This document shows positions 29,788 through 39,367 of a stretch of 64,000 bases of DNA, piece after piece. The translations under genes were made by a program, and so were the position numbers. The stretch is from Galactobacillus timonensis (lineage in GTDB: Bacteria > Bacillota_I > Bacilli_A > Erysipelotrichales > Erysipelotrichaceae): assembly GCF_900240265.1 (NCBI RefSeq), contig NZ_LT964739.1, forward strand, positions 702,564 through 766,563, given 5' to 3'. The notes below the pieces were generated by a model. The model made no database searches and had not been told where the DNA came from. It saw only the letters and a program-made list of their open reading frames with translations. Position 1 is the first letter of the stretch; every line of letters begins with the position of its first letter.

Positions 29788-29837
29788 AAAAAAGCGGAAC
29801 TGAGGGCTGCTGTATGCAGTTGTCAGATCCGCTTTTT
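29787..29837. terminator. Bidirectional terminator
   Basis: Stem aaaaagcgga / tccgcttttt (29789-29798 / 29828-29837) with A-run on one side and T-run on the other, between the rightward rqcP and the leftward permease. Confidence 0.88.
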
Positions 29838-29855
29838 CTGTCTGTAATGATTGGA

Positions 29856-31184
29856 TTACTTAGCCCCGGAACGATCCGCAAGTACATGTTTGTACCGCAG
29901 TTGCGTATAGATGAACAGCGCCAGAACATAGATGCCGCAGGCAATCGCCGCCGGAACCGTAAGATCCGATAGATTGACGTAGGAAGTTCCGATCATCAGA
30001 ATGCCGATCACAATCAGTAATGCATGGAGTGTCCCCTTCTTCATATAGAAGGCAGACTTTTTATATTCTTCTGGCAGAACATCCGGCAGTTTCCAGCATG
30101 CCAGCAGCACCATGAACTCCGTCAACATATCAGTTCCTACACCCATGTTTGAGATCAGCGTCAGGTCCATGCCCGTAACAATCGGAAGTGCACCCATCAC
30201 AAAGAACACACCAAGGATAATGACCGGAACACCATTCTTGTTTTCCTTTGCCCAGCTCTCCGGCAGCCAGCCTTCCCTCGCCGCTGCTTCAAGGCCTCTT
30301 GTGACCCAGGAAAGTGTACCGTTCAATGTCGTAAGCAGAGCGAACATTGCGCCGCCGAACACGAAGAAGATGTAGAGCCACGTCGGAAAGATTTCCTGTG
30401 CCACCTGGGTCAGATTTTCATAGGCAACCGTCTCAATCGGCAGAACACCGGACGCCACAATGCCGATGAACGCATAGAATACGGCAACAAGCGACGTGGA
30501 CGCAAAGATCGCCTTTGGAATAGTCGATGCAGGATTCTCAATATCATCGCCGTTTTCCGCGATGAACTTCGCACCGCCGCAGGCAAAGGACAGTAATGCC
30601 ACACCGGTCAAAAAGCTCTTGGGACCATTGGGCATAATGTTTGCCGTCGACATCTTCAGCGTCGACCAGTCAACCTTCGGAAGACCGAAGACAATGAACA
30701 GCAGCAGGCTCAGCAAGAGACACCCAACCATGAGCTTCTGAACACGGGCCGTACTCTTGAGACCGACCATGTTTACAAGCGTACACAGAATCAGTGCCGC
30801 CATCGCAACCGCCGCCTCATTGAAGCCCTGGAAGATGGAACAGAAATAGCTTGCAAAGCCCTTGGCAAATGTCGCAATCAATACCTGACTCAGAACGAAC
30901 ATGCCGATGTACATGAAGCTCGCCTTATCGCCCAGTAGCCGCTTCACATAGGTATAGCCCGCTCCCGAAGCCGGAATGGTTGAAGTCAGAATGATGAACG
31001 GAATACAGGTCGTAATCGCCAGCAGAGCACCGAGAATATAGGCAAGCGGCGTACCGTGGCCGGTAAGACCGATGACGATGCCCGTCAGGACCATGACGCC
31101 GGATCCGATGATCTGTCCGATCGCCATGCCCATGCAGTCGCTGAAGTTCAGTTTCGCATGTTGAGATTGATTTTTCGTACTCAT
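29856..31184 (-). CDS. APC-superfamily amino acid permease
   Basis: 442 residues from ATG at 31184 (SD aagggga). About 12 membrane helices. The first helix has the broken-helix substrate motif GQIIGSGVMVLTG, and helix 6 has the FACGGAKFIAE segment, both typical of the amino acid-polyamine-organocation family. Substrate cannot be read from sequence. Monocistronic, leftward, upstream end beside the cls pseudogene. Confidence 0.9.
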   Translation of the reverse strand: MSTKNQSQHAKLNFSDCMGMAIGQIIGSGVMVLTGIVIGLTGHGTPLAYILGALLAITTCIPFIILTSTIPASGAGYTYVKRLLGDKASFMYIGMFVLSQVLIATFAKGFASYFCSIFQGFNEAAVAMAALILCTLVNMVGLKSTARVQKLMVGCLLLSLLLFIVFGLPKVDWSTLKMSTANIMPNGPKSFLTGVALLSFACGGAKFIAENGDDIENPASTIPKAIFASTSLVAVFYAFIGIVASGVLPIETVAYENLTQVAQEIFPTWLYIFFVFGGAMFALLTTLNGTLSWVTRGLEAAAREGWLPESWAKENKNGVPVIILGVFFVMGALPIVTGMDLTLISNMGVGTDMLTEFMVLLACWKLPDVLPEEYKKSAFYMKKGTLHALLIVIGILMIGTSYVNLSDLTVPAAIACGIYVLALFIYTQLRYKHVLADRSGAK

Positions 31185-31294
31185 GATGATTCCCCTTTTC
31201 TGATTTGAAGATTCCACGGCGGTCAGCGGTCACCGCGGCGTTGTCAGTTTCTATCTTCGCACCATTCGCCAATGCTGTCTTTTGACATGCCTGT

Positions 31295-32821
31295 CTACAT
31301 CATCGGCGCAAAGATCCGTATCACCAGATAGAAGAAGGTGCGTAAGAAACCGGACTGAAGATCTTCTTCCGTCATCGGATGACTTACTTTCTGAGCTTCC
31401 AGGAAGTCGTCGCGGATGGAGGCAATCTGACGGCTCTTAAACAGCGCTGTTCCATTTTCAAAATGAAGATAGAGTGAGCGGTAGTCGAGATTGATCGTGC
31501 CGACGGTCGCTACTTCGTCGTCGCTGACGAATACTTTGGCATGATCGAAGCCCGGCGTATATTCATAGATTTTGACGCCGCCGTTCAGCAGATTCGGATA
31601 GTAGCTGCGCGTAATGCGCCAGATGATCTTTTTATCCGGTATGCCCGGCGTCAGGATACGTACGTCGACGCCGCGCTGGGCCGCGAGAATCAAAGCATTC
31701 ATCATATCCGTGTCAATGATCAGGTATGGCGTAAAAATATAGCAGTAGTTTTTCGCATGGTTCAGGATATTGAGATACACATCCTGACCGGTCAATTGTG
31801 TATCAAGCGGAGTCTCGCCATAAGGCACAATATAACCGTCTGCTTCGCCGGCAACTGCGTGGCGCTTCCAGCGCAGATAGTCGCTGTCTTCATGGGTGCA
31901 GGCGTTCCAGTTGGTCAGAAACAGAACACTGTAGCTCCAGACCGCTTCGCCTGTGATGCGGATGACATTGTCTTTCCAGTGGCCGTGAATCTTTTTGATG
32001 TTGATATATTCGTCGGCCAGGTTGATGCCGCCAGAGTAGGCGACTTTACCGTCGATGACCATGATTTTCCGGTGGTCGCGATGGTTCATGATGCCGTTGA
32101 TAAAGGGATGGATCCGGTTGAAGGCGACGGCATCGATTCCTTCACTTTTCAGGGATTTCCAATAGTTTCCGGGCAGCGTATTTAAGGAGCCCATATCGTC
32201 ATAAAGGACACGGACAACGACACCGTCAGCTGCCTTGTCTTTGAGGATGGCATGGATCGCGTCCCACATTGTACCCGGTTCAATAATGAAATATTCGAGG
32301 AAGATGAACTCCTTTGCCTGCCGCAGATCATCGAGCATCGCTTTCCAGCCAAGTTCACCAAGCCCATAGTATTGAAAGCCCGTATTAGGATAAACCGCAA
32401 AGCCGGCACTCTAATGGAGATAGCGGTACTGACCGGAAAGATCTGTATCCTTCAACGCGGCTTCATAGACAACGGGATCCTGTTTGAAATAAGTCTTTGC
32501 CGCATCTGTTTCCTTATGAATATCCTTGTAGATCTTTGAGTCGAAGCGGTCCATTACTTCGAGAAAGAGCCAGATCAAGATACCGCCGACCGGAGCTACC
32601 AGGATGACGACGATCCACATCATGTCGGAAGAAAGATGACGCGAATAGCTGATGATCAGTAACACAACGATGAGGCTGAAGATACGCAGCACGGCTTCGA
32701 TATTCGTAAGCCATGCGGCTGGAACATATTTGATCAGACCATAGAGAAACGCAGCTTCCAGCAGAATGAGAATGATAAGAATGAACATCCGGCTGAATAA
32801 CACATGAAGGATTTTTTTCAT
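31295..32821 (-). pseudogene. cls: Cardiolipin synthase interrupted by one in-frame amber codon
   Basis: From ATG at 32821 (MKKILHVLFSRMF, SD aggag) the frame encodes two membrane helices and a soluble region ending GQYRYLH, then TAG at 32413-32411, then the same frame continues SAGFAVYPNTGFQYYGLGE into the two phospholipase-D motifs, HRDHRKIMVIDG and HAKVFVSDDE. Total 508 codons, the normal length for bacterial Cls. No frameshift and no deletion: only the stop separates the parts. Either a recent nonsense mutation or a read-through codon. The 3' part has an internal Met at 32338 but would lack the membrane anchor. Confidence 0.88.
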
Positions 32822-32904
32822 AACGGCTCCTGCAAATATTGTACGCGCCAAGTGCAGCCGCCGCCTGATAGAAAAAAATATTTTGGACGCAAGCGGTTAC
32901 AAAT

Positions 32905-32932
32905 TTGCAACGAAGTTAGTTACAGCTAAAAT
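32905..32932 (+). promoter_or_regulatory. Promoter of the 34-residue ORF
   Basis: -35 TTGCAA (32905-32910), 16-bp spacer, -10 TAAAAT (32927-32932). Confidence 0.55.
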
Positions 32933-32971
32933 AGGCTGCGGACCCGAAAACCGGGAGCTGGGAGGCAGTCT

Positions 32972-33076
32972 ATGGCAGAAAAATTCAAGAACTTCTGGGA
33001 ACGCTATTTCGAGCGCTGCTATCAGAAAGCGCTGGAACATTTGAAGAACGGTGACGATTACGAGGCAATCCTCTGA
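32972..33076 (+). CDS. Small protein, 34 residues, unknown function
   Basis: ATG at 32972 with SD ggagg 7 nt upstream; begins MAEKFKNFWERYFERCYQKA and ends DYEAIL. Mostly one amphipathic helix rich in aromatic (F, W, Y) and charged residues, with one Cys. It has its own promoter and its 3' end lies inside a strong intrinsic terminator, so it is a complete transcription unit of about 150 nt. Not recognised. A regulatory small RNA using the same unit is the alternative. Confidence 0.6.
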   Translation: MAEKFKNFWERYFERCYQKALEHLKNGDDYEAIL

Positions 33077-33091
33077 GCGTCACCGTTTTTT
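33047..33091 (+). terminator. Terminator overlapping the end of the small ORF
   Basis: 10-bp stem aacggtgacg (33047-33056) / cgtcaccgtt (33078-33087) followed by six T. The left arm lies inside the last codons of the 34-residue ORF. Confidence 0.88.
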
Positions 33092-33218
33092 CTAGATACA
33101 GCTCCTGCTCCCCTGCTTCTTTGTATACTGCCGCAACCAGACTGAGCATTTTGAAATCCCATTTGTTTTCTCTTCATAATCTGTAATTGAATCTCTGCAT
33201 CCCTGAGCCTGCACCAGA

Positions 33219-33249
33219 TTCCCTTATTTTATATAGGAAAATAAGGGAA
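33219..33249. repeat. Inverted repeat with 12-bp arms and a third half-site
   Basis: Perfect arms ttcccttatttt (33219-33230) / aaaataagggaa (33238-33249). A third copy of taagggaa is at 33262-33269. No T-run after it and no gene start within 90 nt. It may be an operator or recombination site. The rest of 33092-33294 shows no gene I can support. Confidence 0.6.
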
Positions 33250-33294
33250 ACGCAATCTAGGTAAGGGAATGACTAAAATGCAGCCAATATCAAT

Positions 33295-33324
33295 AAAAAG
33301 GCACAGGGAAGTGTACCCTGCGCC
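33295..33324 (-). terminator. Terminator of the SLC13/ArsB-type transporter gene
   Basis: Minus-strand stem ggcgcaggg / ccctgtgcc (33324-33316 / 33308-33300, one G-T pair) followed by ttttt, 40 nt after the stop. Confidence 0.85.
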
Positions 33325-33363
33325 TAAGGAAAACAGATGCTGAATAAGATGTTTGACAGTTTC

Positions 33364-34641
33364 TTATGCCCAAACGAGCCACAGGAAGATATAGCCCGAG
33401 AGAACGGCAACCAGCGTAAACGGAATACCGATCCGCATAAAGTCACGCGTCTTTACTTCGTAACCTTCCTTGTTCAGGATACCGATGCCGGCAATGTTGG
33501 CACTGGCACCGACCGGCGTAATATTTCCGCCAAGCGTAGCTCCGATCAGCAGACCAAAATAGAACAGATACGGCTCCACGCCCATCAGCGTCGAAATCTC
33601 CGTCACCACCGGCAGCATCGTTGCGACATACGGAATGTTATCGATGAATGCCGACAGGATCACGGACACAAACACGATCATCGTATACATGCCGAACTGG
33701 GAAGTTCCGCCGATCTTTACAAACAGATTCGCAATCTCTTTGATGACGCCGGCTTCCGTAATGCCGCCGATCACAATGAAGAGACCAAACAGCAGAAGCA
33801 GCGTCTGATAATCAATGGAGTGAAGAACATCTTTCACAACCTGCGTGTTCTTTGTGCGGATCCATTCATAAATGACACCGACGATGGCATAGATGATGCA
33901 GATATAGCCATTGGTCAGTTCCGGCTTGTTTTCGAAGAATGAGGCGATGATCAGAGTGACTACGACACCGATCATCAGCACGGACGGAACATAGTCCGTA
34001 ACGACCGTCTTCACTTCGGAATCAACCTTCTCACTGTCTTTGCGGAACAGGAAGAGAAGCACCGGAATTGTCATCAGGGCACCAAGCTCGACCGCAAAGG
34101 CAATGCCCGGCTTCCCGTGGAACCAGAAGAAGTCCGTGAAGCTCATATCTGCATAACTTCCCAGAAGAATGGAAGTCGTATCGCCGACCAGCGTCGCCGC
34201 ACCCTGCAGGTTGCTTGATACAGCAATCGAAATAATGACCGGCACCGGATTAATATCCAACTGCCGCGCCACCGCAAGACCGACCGGCGCAACCATCAGA
34301 ACCGTCGCAACATTATCGACAAAGGCGGAAATGACGCCGGCAAACAGCGACAGCGCAACGACGGCCCACTTCACATTCGGAACAATCCGCAATAGCCCCT
34401 CCGCCATCCTGGAAGGCATCCGGCTCTCGATGAACAGTTCTACGACACCCATCGTCCCCGCCAGCATCAATAGAACGTTCCAGTTCACGTATGACACGAT
34501 TGTATTGGCCGGAAGAAGGCCCGTGACGACGAAGACTCCTGCCGTTACAAGCGCCACGATCCAGCGCTTTTCACTTTTTACCCGCAGCAGGAAGACATAC
34601 ATGATGATGAACAATACCAGTGCTACATACATTCGATTCAT
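33364..34641 (-). CDS. SLC13/ArsB/NhaD-type ion transporter
   Basis: 425 residues, about 11 membrane helices. The two inverted halves each carry the ion-transporter (IT) superfamily hairpin motif: SAFVDNVATVLMVAP in the first and SAFIDNIPYVATMLPV in the second, with GDTTSI and GGNITPVGASAN near by. Such proteins carry dicarboxylates, arsenite or Na+/H+; the DN-x-T motifs favour the ArsB/NhaD side. Single gene. Confidence 0.85.
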   Translation of the reverse strand: MNRMYVALVLFIIMYVFLLRVKSEKRWIVALVTAGVFVVTGLLPANTIVSYVNWNVLLMLAGTMGVVELFIESRMPSRMAEGLLRIVPNVKWAVVALSLFAGVISAFVDNVATVLMVAPVGLAVARQLDINPVPVIISIAVSSNLQGAATLVGDTTSILLGSYADMSFTDFFWFHGKPGIAFAVELGALMTIPVLLFLFRKDSEKVDSEVKTVVTDYVPSVLMIGVVVTLIIASFFENKPELTNGYICIIYAIVGVIYEWIRTKNTQVVKDVLHSIDYQTLLLLFGLFIVIGGITEAGVIKEIANLFVKIGGTSQFGMYTMIVFVSVILSAFIDNIPYVATMLPVVTEISTLMGVEPYLFYFGLLIGATLGGNITPVGASANIAGIGILNKEGYEVKTRDFMRIGIPFTLVAVLSGYIFLWLVWA

Positions 34642-34821
34642 TCAAACCACTCCCGTATTTTTATGCAGTACCAAGAAAGTATAAAGGGACTCAGAATCAA
34701 ATTCACAGAAAAATCCGCCCCCAGGACCTCAATATTGACAGAAAAGGATAATTGTTCCGGGAAGAGTCACCTACGCGGAATCATGCGCTGCACAAAATCT
34801 GAATGAAATTGCCGTAAACCC

Positions 34822-34852
34822 TTGACCCTGTACGGAATACAGGGTTTAGAGT
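34822..34852 (+). promoter_or_regulatory. MerR-type promoter with 19-bp spacer and palindromic operator
   Basis: -35 TTGACC (34822-34827) and -10 TAGAGT (34847-34852) are 19 bp apart. Between them lies the inverted repeat accctgta-cggaa-tacagggt (34825-34845). Overlong spacer plus operator in the spacer is the hallmark of promoters activated by MerR-family regulators through DNA untwisting. It drives the secreted flavin reductase at 34904. Confidence 0.75.
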
Positions 34853-34903
34853 ATTTAAGCATTGATTGTGAAATCACATACAAATCAATGATGGAGGAAA
34901 AAA

Positions 34904-37444
34904 ATGAAGGGAAAGAAGTTTACGGCAGCTTCTGTCAGTGCTTTCGTTGCGGCAGCGGCTGTCCTCAGCGGATGCGCTTCGTCGTCCAGCACGGCTTCCG
35001 GTAAGACGGGTACTTACCATGGAGAGGCACAGGGCTTCGGCGGCATCGTATCTGCTGACGTCACATTCGACAATGGCAAGATTACGGATGTTGTACTCAC
35101 CGGGGACAAGGAAACACCAACGATCGGCGGTGCGGCTTTGGATGAGCTGAAGAAACAGGTACTGGATGCGGGCAGCGCAGAGATCGATGGCGTATCCGGT
35201 GCGACGCACACATCGGATGCAGTGAAAGAGGCGGTGCAGCAGGCGATTGATGCGACGGAAGAAGGCACCTCTTCGACGGGTAATACAGCAGTAACCTTTA
35301 CCGCAGGCACCTATACCGGTACAGCAACCGGCTATAACGGACCGGTCGAGCTGGATGTCACATTCAGCGACAGCGGCATCGACGATATTCAGGTCAAGAC
35401 AAGCTCCGAGACGGCACATGTCGGTGACGTTGCCTATGACATCATGTTTGCGGATGCCAAGGAAGCAGTCGGCTCGGGCATTGATTCCGTATCCGGCGCA
35501 ACATTTACGTCCCGCGCCATCAAGGATGCGCTCGATGATGCGGCGCAGCAGGCAGGCGTTTCCGATCTGTCCGCATTCCAGAAGAATACGGTTGTTCATT
35601 CGGCAGGTGATCCGATCGACGAGACCTATGACGTTGTTGTCATCGGTGCCGGCGGCGCAGGTATGGCTGCGGCAGCACAGGCCGTACAGAACGGTGACTC
35701 TGTTGTCGTTGTAGAAGAAAATGCGGAAATCGGCGGAAATACGCTGGTATCCGGCGGTCAGTTCCAGTCCGTTATGAAGTACCTCGTCTGGGATGAGAAT
35801 GATCCGGAGGCTACGGAAGCTGTCTGGGACTACAATGGCCAGACCTATACGAAGCTGAAGGCGACGCAGGGTCAGCTTGGCGTTCTGAAGACTATTCTCA
35901 ACTGGTCCGAGAAGCCGTTTGATCCGACGTATTTCGATACGCATGACTATGTGGCAGGCGATATTGAGACACTGTCGCAGGCAGGCGTGCACCAGGAATA
36001 CCTGCCGACGCTGCAAGCACTGAAGAAGGAGATCCAGGCGTATATCGACTATGCGCAGCCGAAGCTTGATGCCGGCGCGTCGGAGTCGGATCTGACGCTG
36101 TTCTCCACCGTCAATCTTCATATCTTCCAGACATATTACGGCGGTCTGCGCCGGTCGGCCGATGGCAAGGACTGGATCTATGGTGACTATGATCTTGTTT
36201 CACAGTTTATCGAAGACGGTCAGGGGCTGAAGGAGTGGCTCGAGGACCAGGGTTCCCTGTTTGCGGATGACAAGCAGCTGACGCTGATCGGGGCCCTCTG
36301 GTATCGTGAAAACATGAACCTTGGCTGCGATATTAATAAGGATGGCGAAAAGGAAGCGACCGGCAACTGGGGCACTTATTTCCTGCCGCTGCGCACGACG
36401 GTTGAAAGCGTCGATGGCAACGAGATCATGACCCGCACCAAGGCAGAGAACCTGATCATTGATAACGGTAAGGTTACGGGTGTTACGGGTACGCAGTATG
36501 ATGGTACGCCGGTTACGCTGCACGCCAACAAGGGTGTGGTTCTTGCGACAGGCGGCTATGCGGCCAATATCCAGATGGTCATTGATAACAATGAATACTG
36601 GGATTCGCAGTATCTCACCTCCGGAATCAAGACGACGAACCGTTCCTCGCTGCAGGGCGACGGCATTGTGATGGGTGAAGCTGCCGGTGCCGCGACGACG
36701 GGCATGGGCTTCCCGCAGATGATGCCGATCTCCTGGATCGACAATGGCAACCTTGCTTTCGGCGGCGGCCAGTATGCGGTCTACATCAATCCGACAACGG
36801 GCAAGCGTTTCGTCGATGAGTCCGCGGAACGTGATGTTCTCTCGCTCGGAGAATTCGCTAACGGCATCGACTACAACGGTACGAAGGGTGTGTTCCTGGA
36901 GTTCACCAATGCCAATACGGCAATCGGTATCCCGTATCCGTATGACAAGTATGAAAACGGTCAGGTCACCGAGATTTCGCACGACGATGTCGAAAACCGT
37001 GTCTACTACGTTTCCAATGCAGAAGACATTCAGAAGGTTCTGGACCAGTATGGCATGACGGCAAAGCCGGAAGATATCTATGACACGATCCGTCAGTATG
37101 ATGAAGCCTATCTGGCGGATGGTACGCCGTCCGACGGCATCAAGAAGAGCGCATGGAACGCAACGATCGGAACGGTCGATTCCAACGGTGATTATAAGCT
37201 GGAAGGCGAACTGCTCCGTATCCGTGTCATGGCTCCTTCGACGCACCACACGATGGGCGGCCTGGTTGTTGATACGAAGCGTCACGTAATGACGACGGAC
37301 GGCGCATCGATCGACGGCCTCTATGCGGCAGGCGAAGTTACCGGCGGCATTCATGCTGGCAACCGTCTCGGCGGCAACGCAATCGTCGAAGTGCTGGTAT
37401 CCGGACGTACCGCTGCCAACGCCATTGACGAAGACAACAAGTAA
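34904..37444 (+). CDS. Secreted FMN/FAD reductase lipoprotein (fumarate-reductase-like)
   Basis: 846 residues. Lipoprotein signal ending LSGCAS (Cys about 24). Two FMN_bind domains follow, each with the flavinylation motif SGAT: Thr101 (DGVSGATHTS) and Thr200 (DSVSGATFTS), where ApbE would attach FMN. The FAD-dependent reductase domain begins with VVIGAGGAGMAAA (GxGxxG 248-253) and includes GGQF, STHHTMGGL and GGIHAGNRLGGNAI, as in fumarate, urocanate and related flavocytochrome c-type reductases. It should work outside the membrane as a terminal reductase in anaerobic respiration. The electron acceptor is not deducible. SD ggagga; MerR-type promoter. Confidence 0.9.
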   Translation: MKGKKFTAASVSAFVAAAAVLSGCASSSSTASGKTGTYHGEAQGFGGIVSADVTFDNGKITDVVLTGDKETPTIGGAALDELKKQVLDAGSAEIDGVSGATHTSDAVKEAVQQAIDATEEGTSSTGNTAVTFTAGTYTGTATGYNGPVELDVTFSDSGIDDIQVKTSSETAHVGDVAYDIMFADAKEAVGSGIDSVSGATFTSRAIKDALDDAAQQAGVSDLSAFQKNTVVHSAGDPIDETYDVVVIGAGGAGMAAAAQAVQNGDSVVVVEENAEIGGNTLVSGGQFQSVMKYLVWDENDPEATEAVWDYNGQTYTKLKATQGQLGVLKTILNWSEKPFDPTYFDTHDYVAGDIETLSQAGVHQEYLPTLQALKKEIQAYIDYAQPKLDAGASESDLTLFSTVNLHIFQTYYGGLRRSADGKDWIYGDYDLVSQFIEDGQGLKEWLEDQGSLFADDKQLTLIGALWYRENMNLGCDINKDGEKEATGNWGTYFLPLRTTVESVDGNEIMTRTKAENLIIDNGKVTGVTGTQYDGTPVTLHANKGVVLATGGYAANIQMVIDNNEYWDSQYLTSGIKTTNRSSLQGDGIVMGEAAGAATTGMGFPQMMPISWIDNGNLAFGGGQYAVYINPTTGKRFVDESAERDVLSLGEFANGIDYNGTKGVFLEFTNANTAIGIPYPYDKYENGQVTEISHDDVENRVYYVSNAEDIQKVLDQYGMTAKPEDIYDTIRQYDEAYLADGTPSDGIKKSAWNATIGTVDSNGDYKLEGELLRIRVMAPSTHHTMGGLVVDTKRHVMTTDGASIDGLYAAGEVTGGIHAGNRLGGNAIVEVLVSGRTAANAIDEDNK

Positions 37445-37463
37445 TTAACGGAAAGAGAACCGT

Positions 37464-37496
37464 AAAAGGGCGGGCTGAGTGATCTGGCGATCTAAA
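37464..37496 (+). terminator. Left arm of a terminator hairpin split by the IS
   Basis: 33 nt starting aaaagggcggg and ending ctaaa, 20 nt after the reductase stop. Complementary over its whole length (few mismatches, one bulge) to 40108-40139, which lies just outside the other end of the ISL3-like element and ends in ccgcctttt. Together they would form one long terminator stem with the IS in the loop. Confidence 0.6.
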
Positions 37497-37630
37497 TTTT
37501 TCTGGGGAGGCCTCGAAATCGAAGTGAAATAACCTGGGGTCTCGGGGCACCCCAAAAAGGTTTATCCGCCATGAAGCCGTCTGGTAAAACAGGCGGTTTT
37601 TCTTATGGAAACGAAAAGGAGACGGGCCCG

Positions 37631-37921
37631 TTAAGGCTGCGTCTCCAGCAGTTCTTCGTATTCGTCCAGAAACATCTCGCAACAGATGGCGATGTGGGCA
37701 AGCATCTCGTCTGTACTCAAGGCATACAGGATCCTGTTGTTCGTATGGTCGTGCTGCTTCAGATCACTTTCAATGCCGCGCATTAATCGCTGCGCTGAGC
37801 GGCACATTCGGTTCAGGGAACGGATGCGGGGCTGCAGATATAGTTCTGCTTCTTTGCCATACAAACGGGCTCCTTCTGCCGTGATCCACACCTGGTCGTA
37901 TGTTAATCCGTTTGTTGTCAT
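37631..37921 (-). CDS. IS-encoded small protein of unknown function
   Basis: 96 residues, mostly helical (RIRSLNRMCRSAQRLMRGIE; ending FLDEYEELLETQP). Its ATG overlaps the transposase stop by 4 nt (ATGA), so it is translated with the transposase and lies inside the IS ends. Not recognised. A transposition accessory factor or passenger is possible. Confidence 0.7.
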   Translation of the reverse strand: MTTNGLTYDQVWITAEGARLYGKEAELYLQPRIRSLNRMCRSAQRLMRGIESDLKQHDHTNNRILYALSTDEMLAHIAICCEMFLDEYEELLETQP

Positions 37922-39333
37922 TGCTTAACCTTCTTTGGCGGAATGACAGGGTTCAACAATGGCCGGGAGCTCTTCCTGAGCACATAGAGGCAGCGGTTGC
38001 GGAACCTGTCCCAGTTGGTATATCCGTTGGCTGCTTTCTTGATCGTCTTGATGATTGAGTTCCGGTTCTCCATCAATCCGTTATTCAGTTTTATGTCGGA
38101 CACTACCACCTGGCCTGTGTCCTTATCGACTGTATGACGCTGCTTTACGACAATGAATGAGTTGATGATCTCCTCTCTCCAGCTGATCAGGGTGCGGGAG
38201 AACTCTTTCATTTCCGGAATACCACTGGCTGCGAAGGACTGAATCAGTTTGTTCAGCTCCTGGGGAGCAGTATCGTAAGTGCAGTTGTCATAGAAGTCCA
38301 CAACGTCATCCTTGAGGTCCCATGCCTTTTTCAAATCGGGATGAACGGCTTCGATCATGGCTTTAATTTCGTAATAATTGAGGAACCGGTTCAGCTTGCG
38401 GTTCATTTTCCTTGGATGGCCGGGATCGAACAGCTTTTTACCATCTTTGTCTCTGGCGTCCAGCCGCTTGAATATCATCCAGTTGAATGTCTTCAGCAGA
38501 TAATACTCGTTGGTTTGTGTTTTTGTGCCTTCAATATATTTTGGAGTCTGCTTCATTACTCTGATCCGGACGCTGTCAGCCTTTCTGGAGAGCTCCTGGC
38601 TGACATGATAATGGTCAACGGAATGATAGGCCTTAGGGAACAGCTGACGTATGATGGCGCGGTATTCACTATACATGTCCGTGGCAATCATTTTGACGCG
38701 CTTTCGCTCTTCCACTGGGATTTTGAGAAAGTAGCTGAGCAGATAATCTTTTCTTCTGCTTGGCAGGATATCCACCGGCTCCTGTGACTCAAAGTCGAGA
38801 ATAACGAACACATATTTTGAGTTCTCTCCCGGATGATAAAATGCGTAGTTCTCATCCCAGCACATCAATGTGGGCAGAGGTCTTCGCGCCTCCTTTACGT
38901 GGGCATCGAAGACGGAGGCAGCGGTTGTGGGAGAGATGTGATACCGCTTAGCGACGGAAGCGAAGGTCTCGGTCTGAATCTTCAAATCGTTCAGAATGTT
39001 TTCAACCGTGAGGGCGGAGATGTGCTGCTTCCTGAAACAGAATGGATTGTTCTCATAGTACGTTCGATGACAGACAGGACAGATGTACCTGCGGGCATGA
39101 TAGAAGATGGTGCACTCACGATCAGTAAAGACGCCGTGGCTTATCTTCTTGTCAATGTAGTCCTTAACCCTTGGCAGGGTACAGCCGCAATCGGGACAAG
39201 GCGGATGATCCGGCCGCAGTAAAACATGGACAGACGCACTGCCATTGTCATTATGGAAGATGACATTCTCCACACTGCCTGTATCGAGGTTAAAGAATTC
39301 AAGAATGGCCTGTTTATCAGATTGTTCGGACAT
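37918..39333 (-). CDS. ISL3-family transposase
   Basis: 471 residues from ATG at 39333 (MSEQSDKQAILEFFNLDTGS; SD aaaggag). N-terminal zinc-binding part: PPCPDCGCTL and YICPVCHRTYYENN. A helix-turn-helix follows (FASVAKRYHISPTTAASVFD). The DDE core includes CWDENYAF, MIATDMYSEYRAII and the C-terminal LNNGLMENRNSIIKTIKKAA with the catalytic Glu. All key regions are present, so it is probably functional. Confidence 0.9.
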   Translation of the reverse strand: MSEQSDKQAILEFFNLDTGSVENVIFHNDNGSASVHVLLRPDHPPCPDCGCTLPRVKDYIDKKISHGVFTDRECTIFYHARRYICPVCHRTYYENNPFCFRKQHISALTVENILNDLKIQTETFASVAKRYHISPTTAASVFDAHVKEARRPLPTLMCWDENYAFYHPGENSKYVFVILDFESQEPVDILPSRRKDYLLSYFLKIPVEERKRVKMIATDMYSEYRAIIRQLFPKAYHSVDHYHVSQELSRKADSVRIRVMKQTPKYIEGTKTQTNEYYLLKTFNWMIFKRLDARDKDGKKLFDPGHPRKMNRKLNRFLNYYEIKAMIEAVHPDLKKAWDLKDDVVDFYDNCTYDTAPQELNKLIQSFAASGIPEMKEFSRTLISWREEIINSFIVVKQRHTVDKDTGQVVVSDIKLNNGLMENRNSIIKTIKKAANGYTNWDRFRNRCLYVLRKSSRPLLNPVIPPKKVKQ

Positions 39334-39367
39334 AGATCTTCTCCTTTGAGCCCAGCATAGGGGAAGA

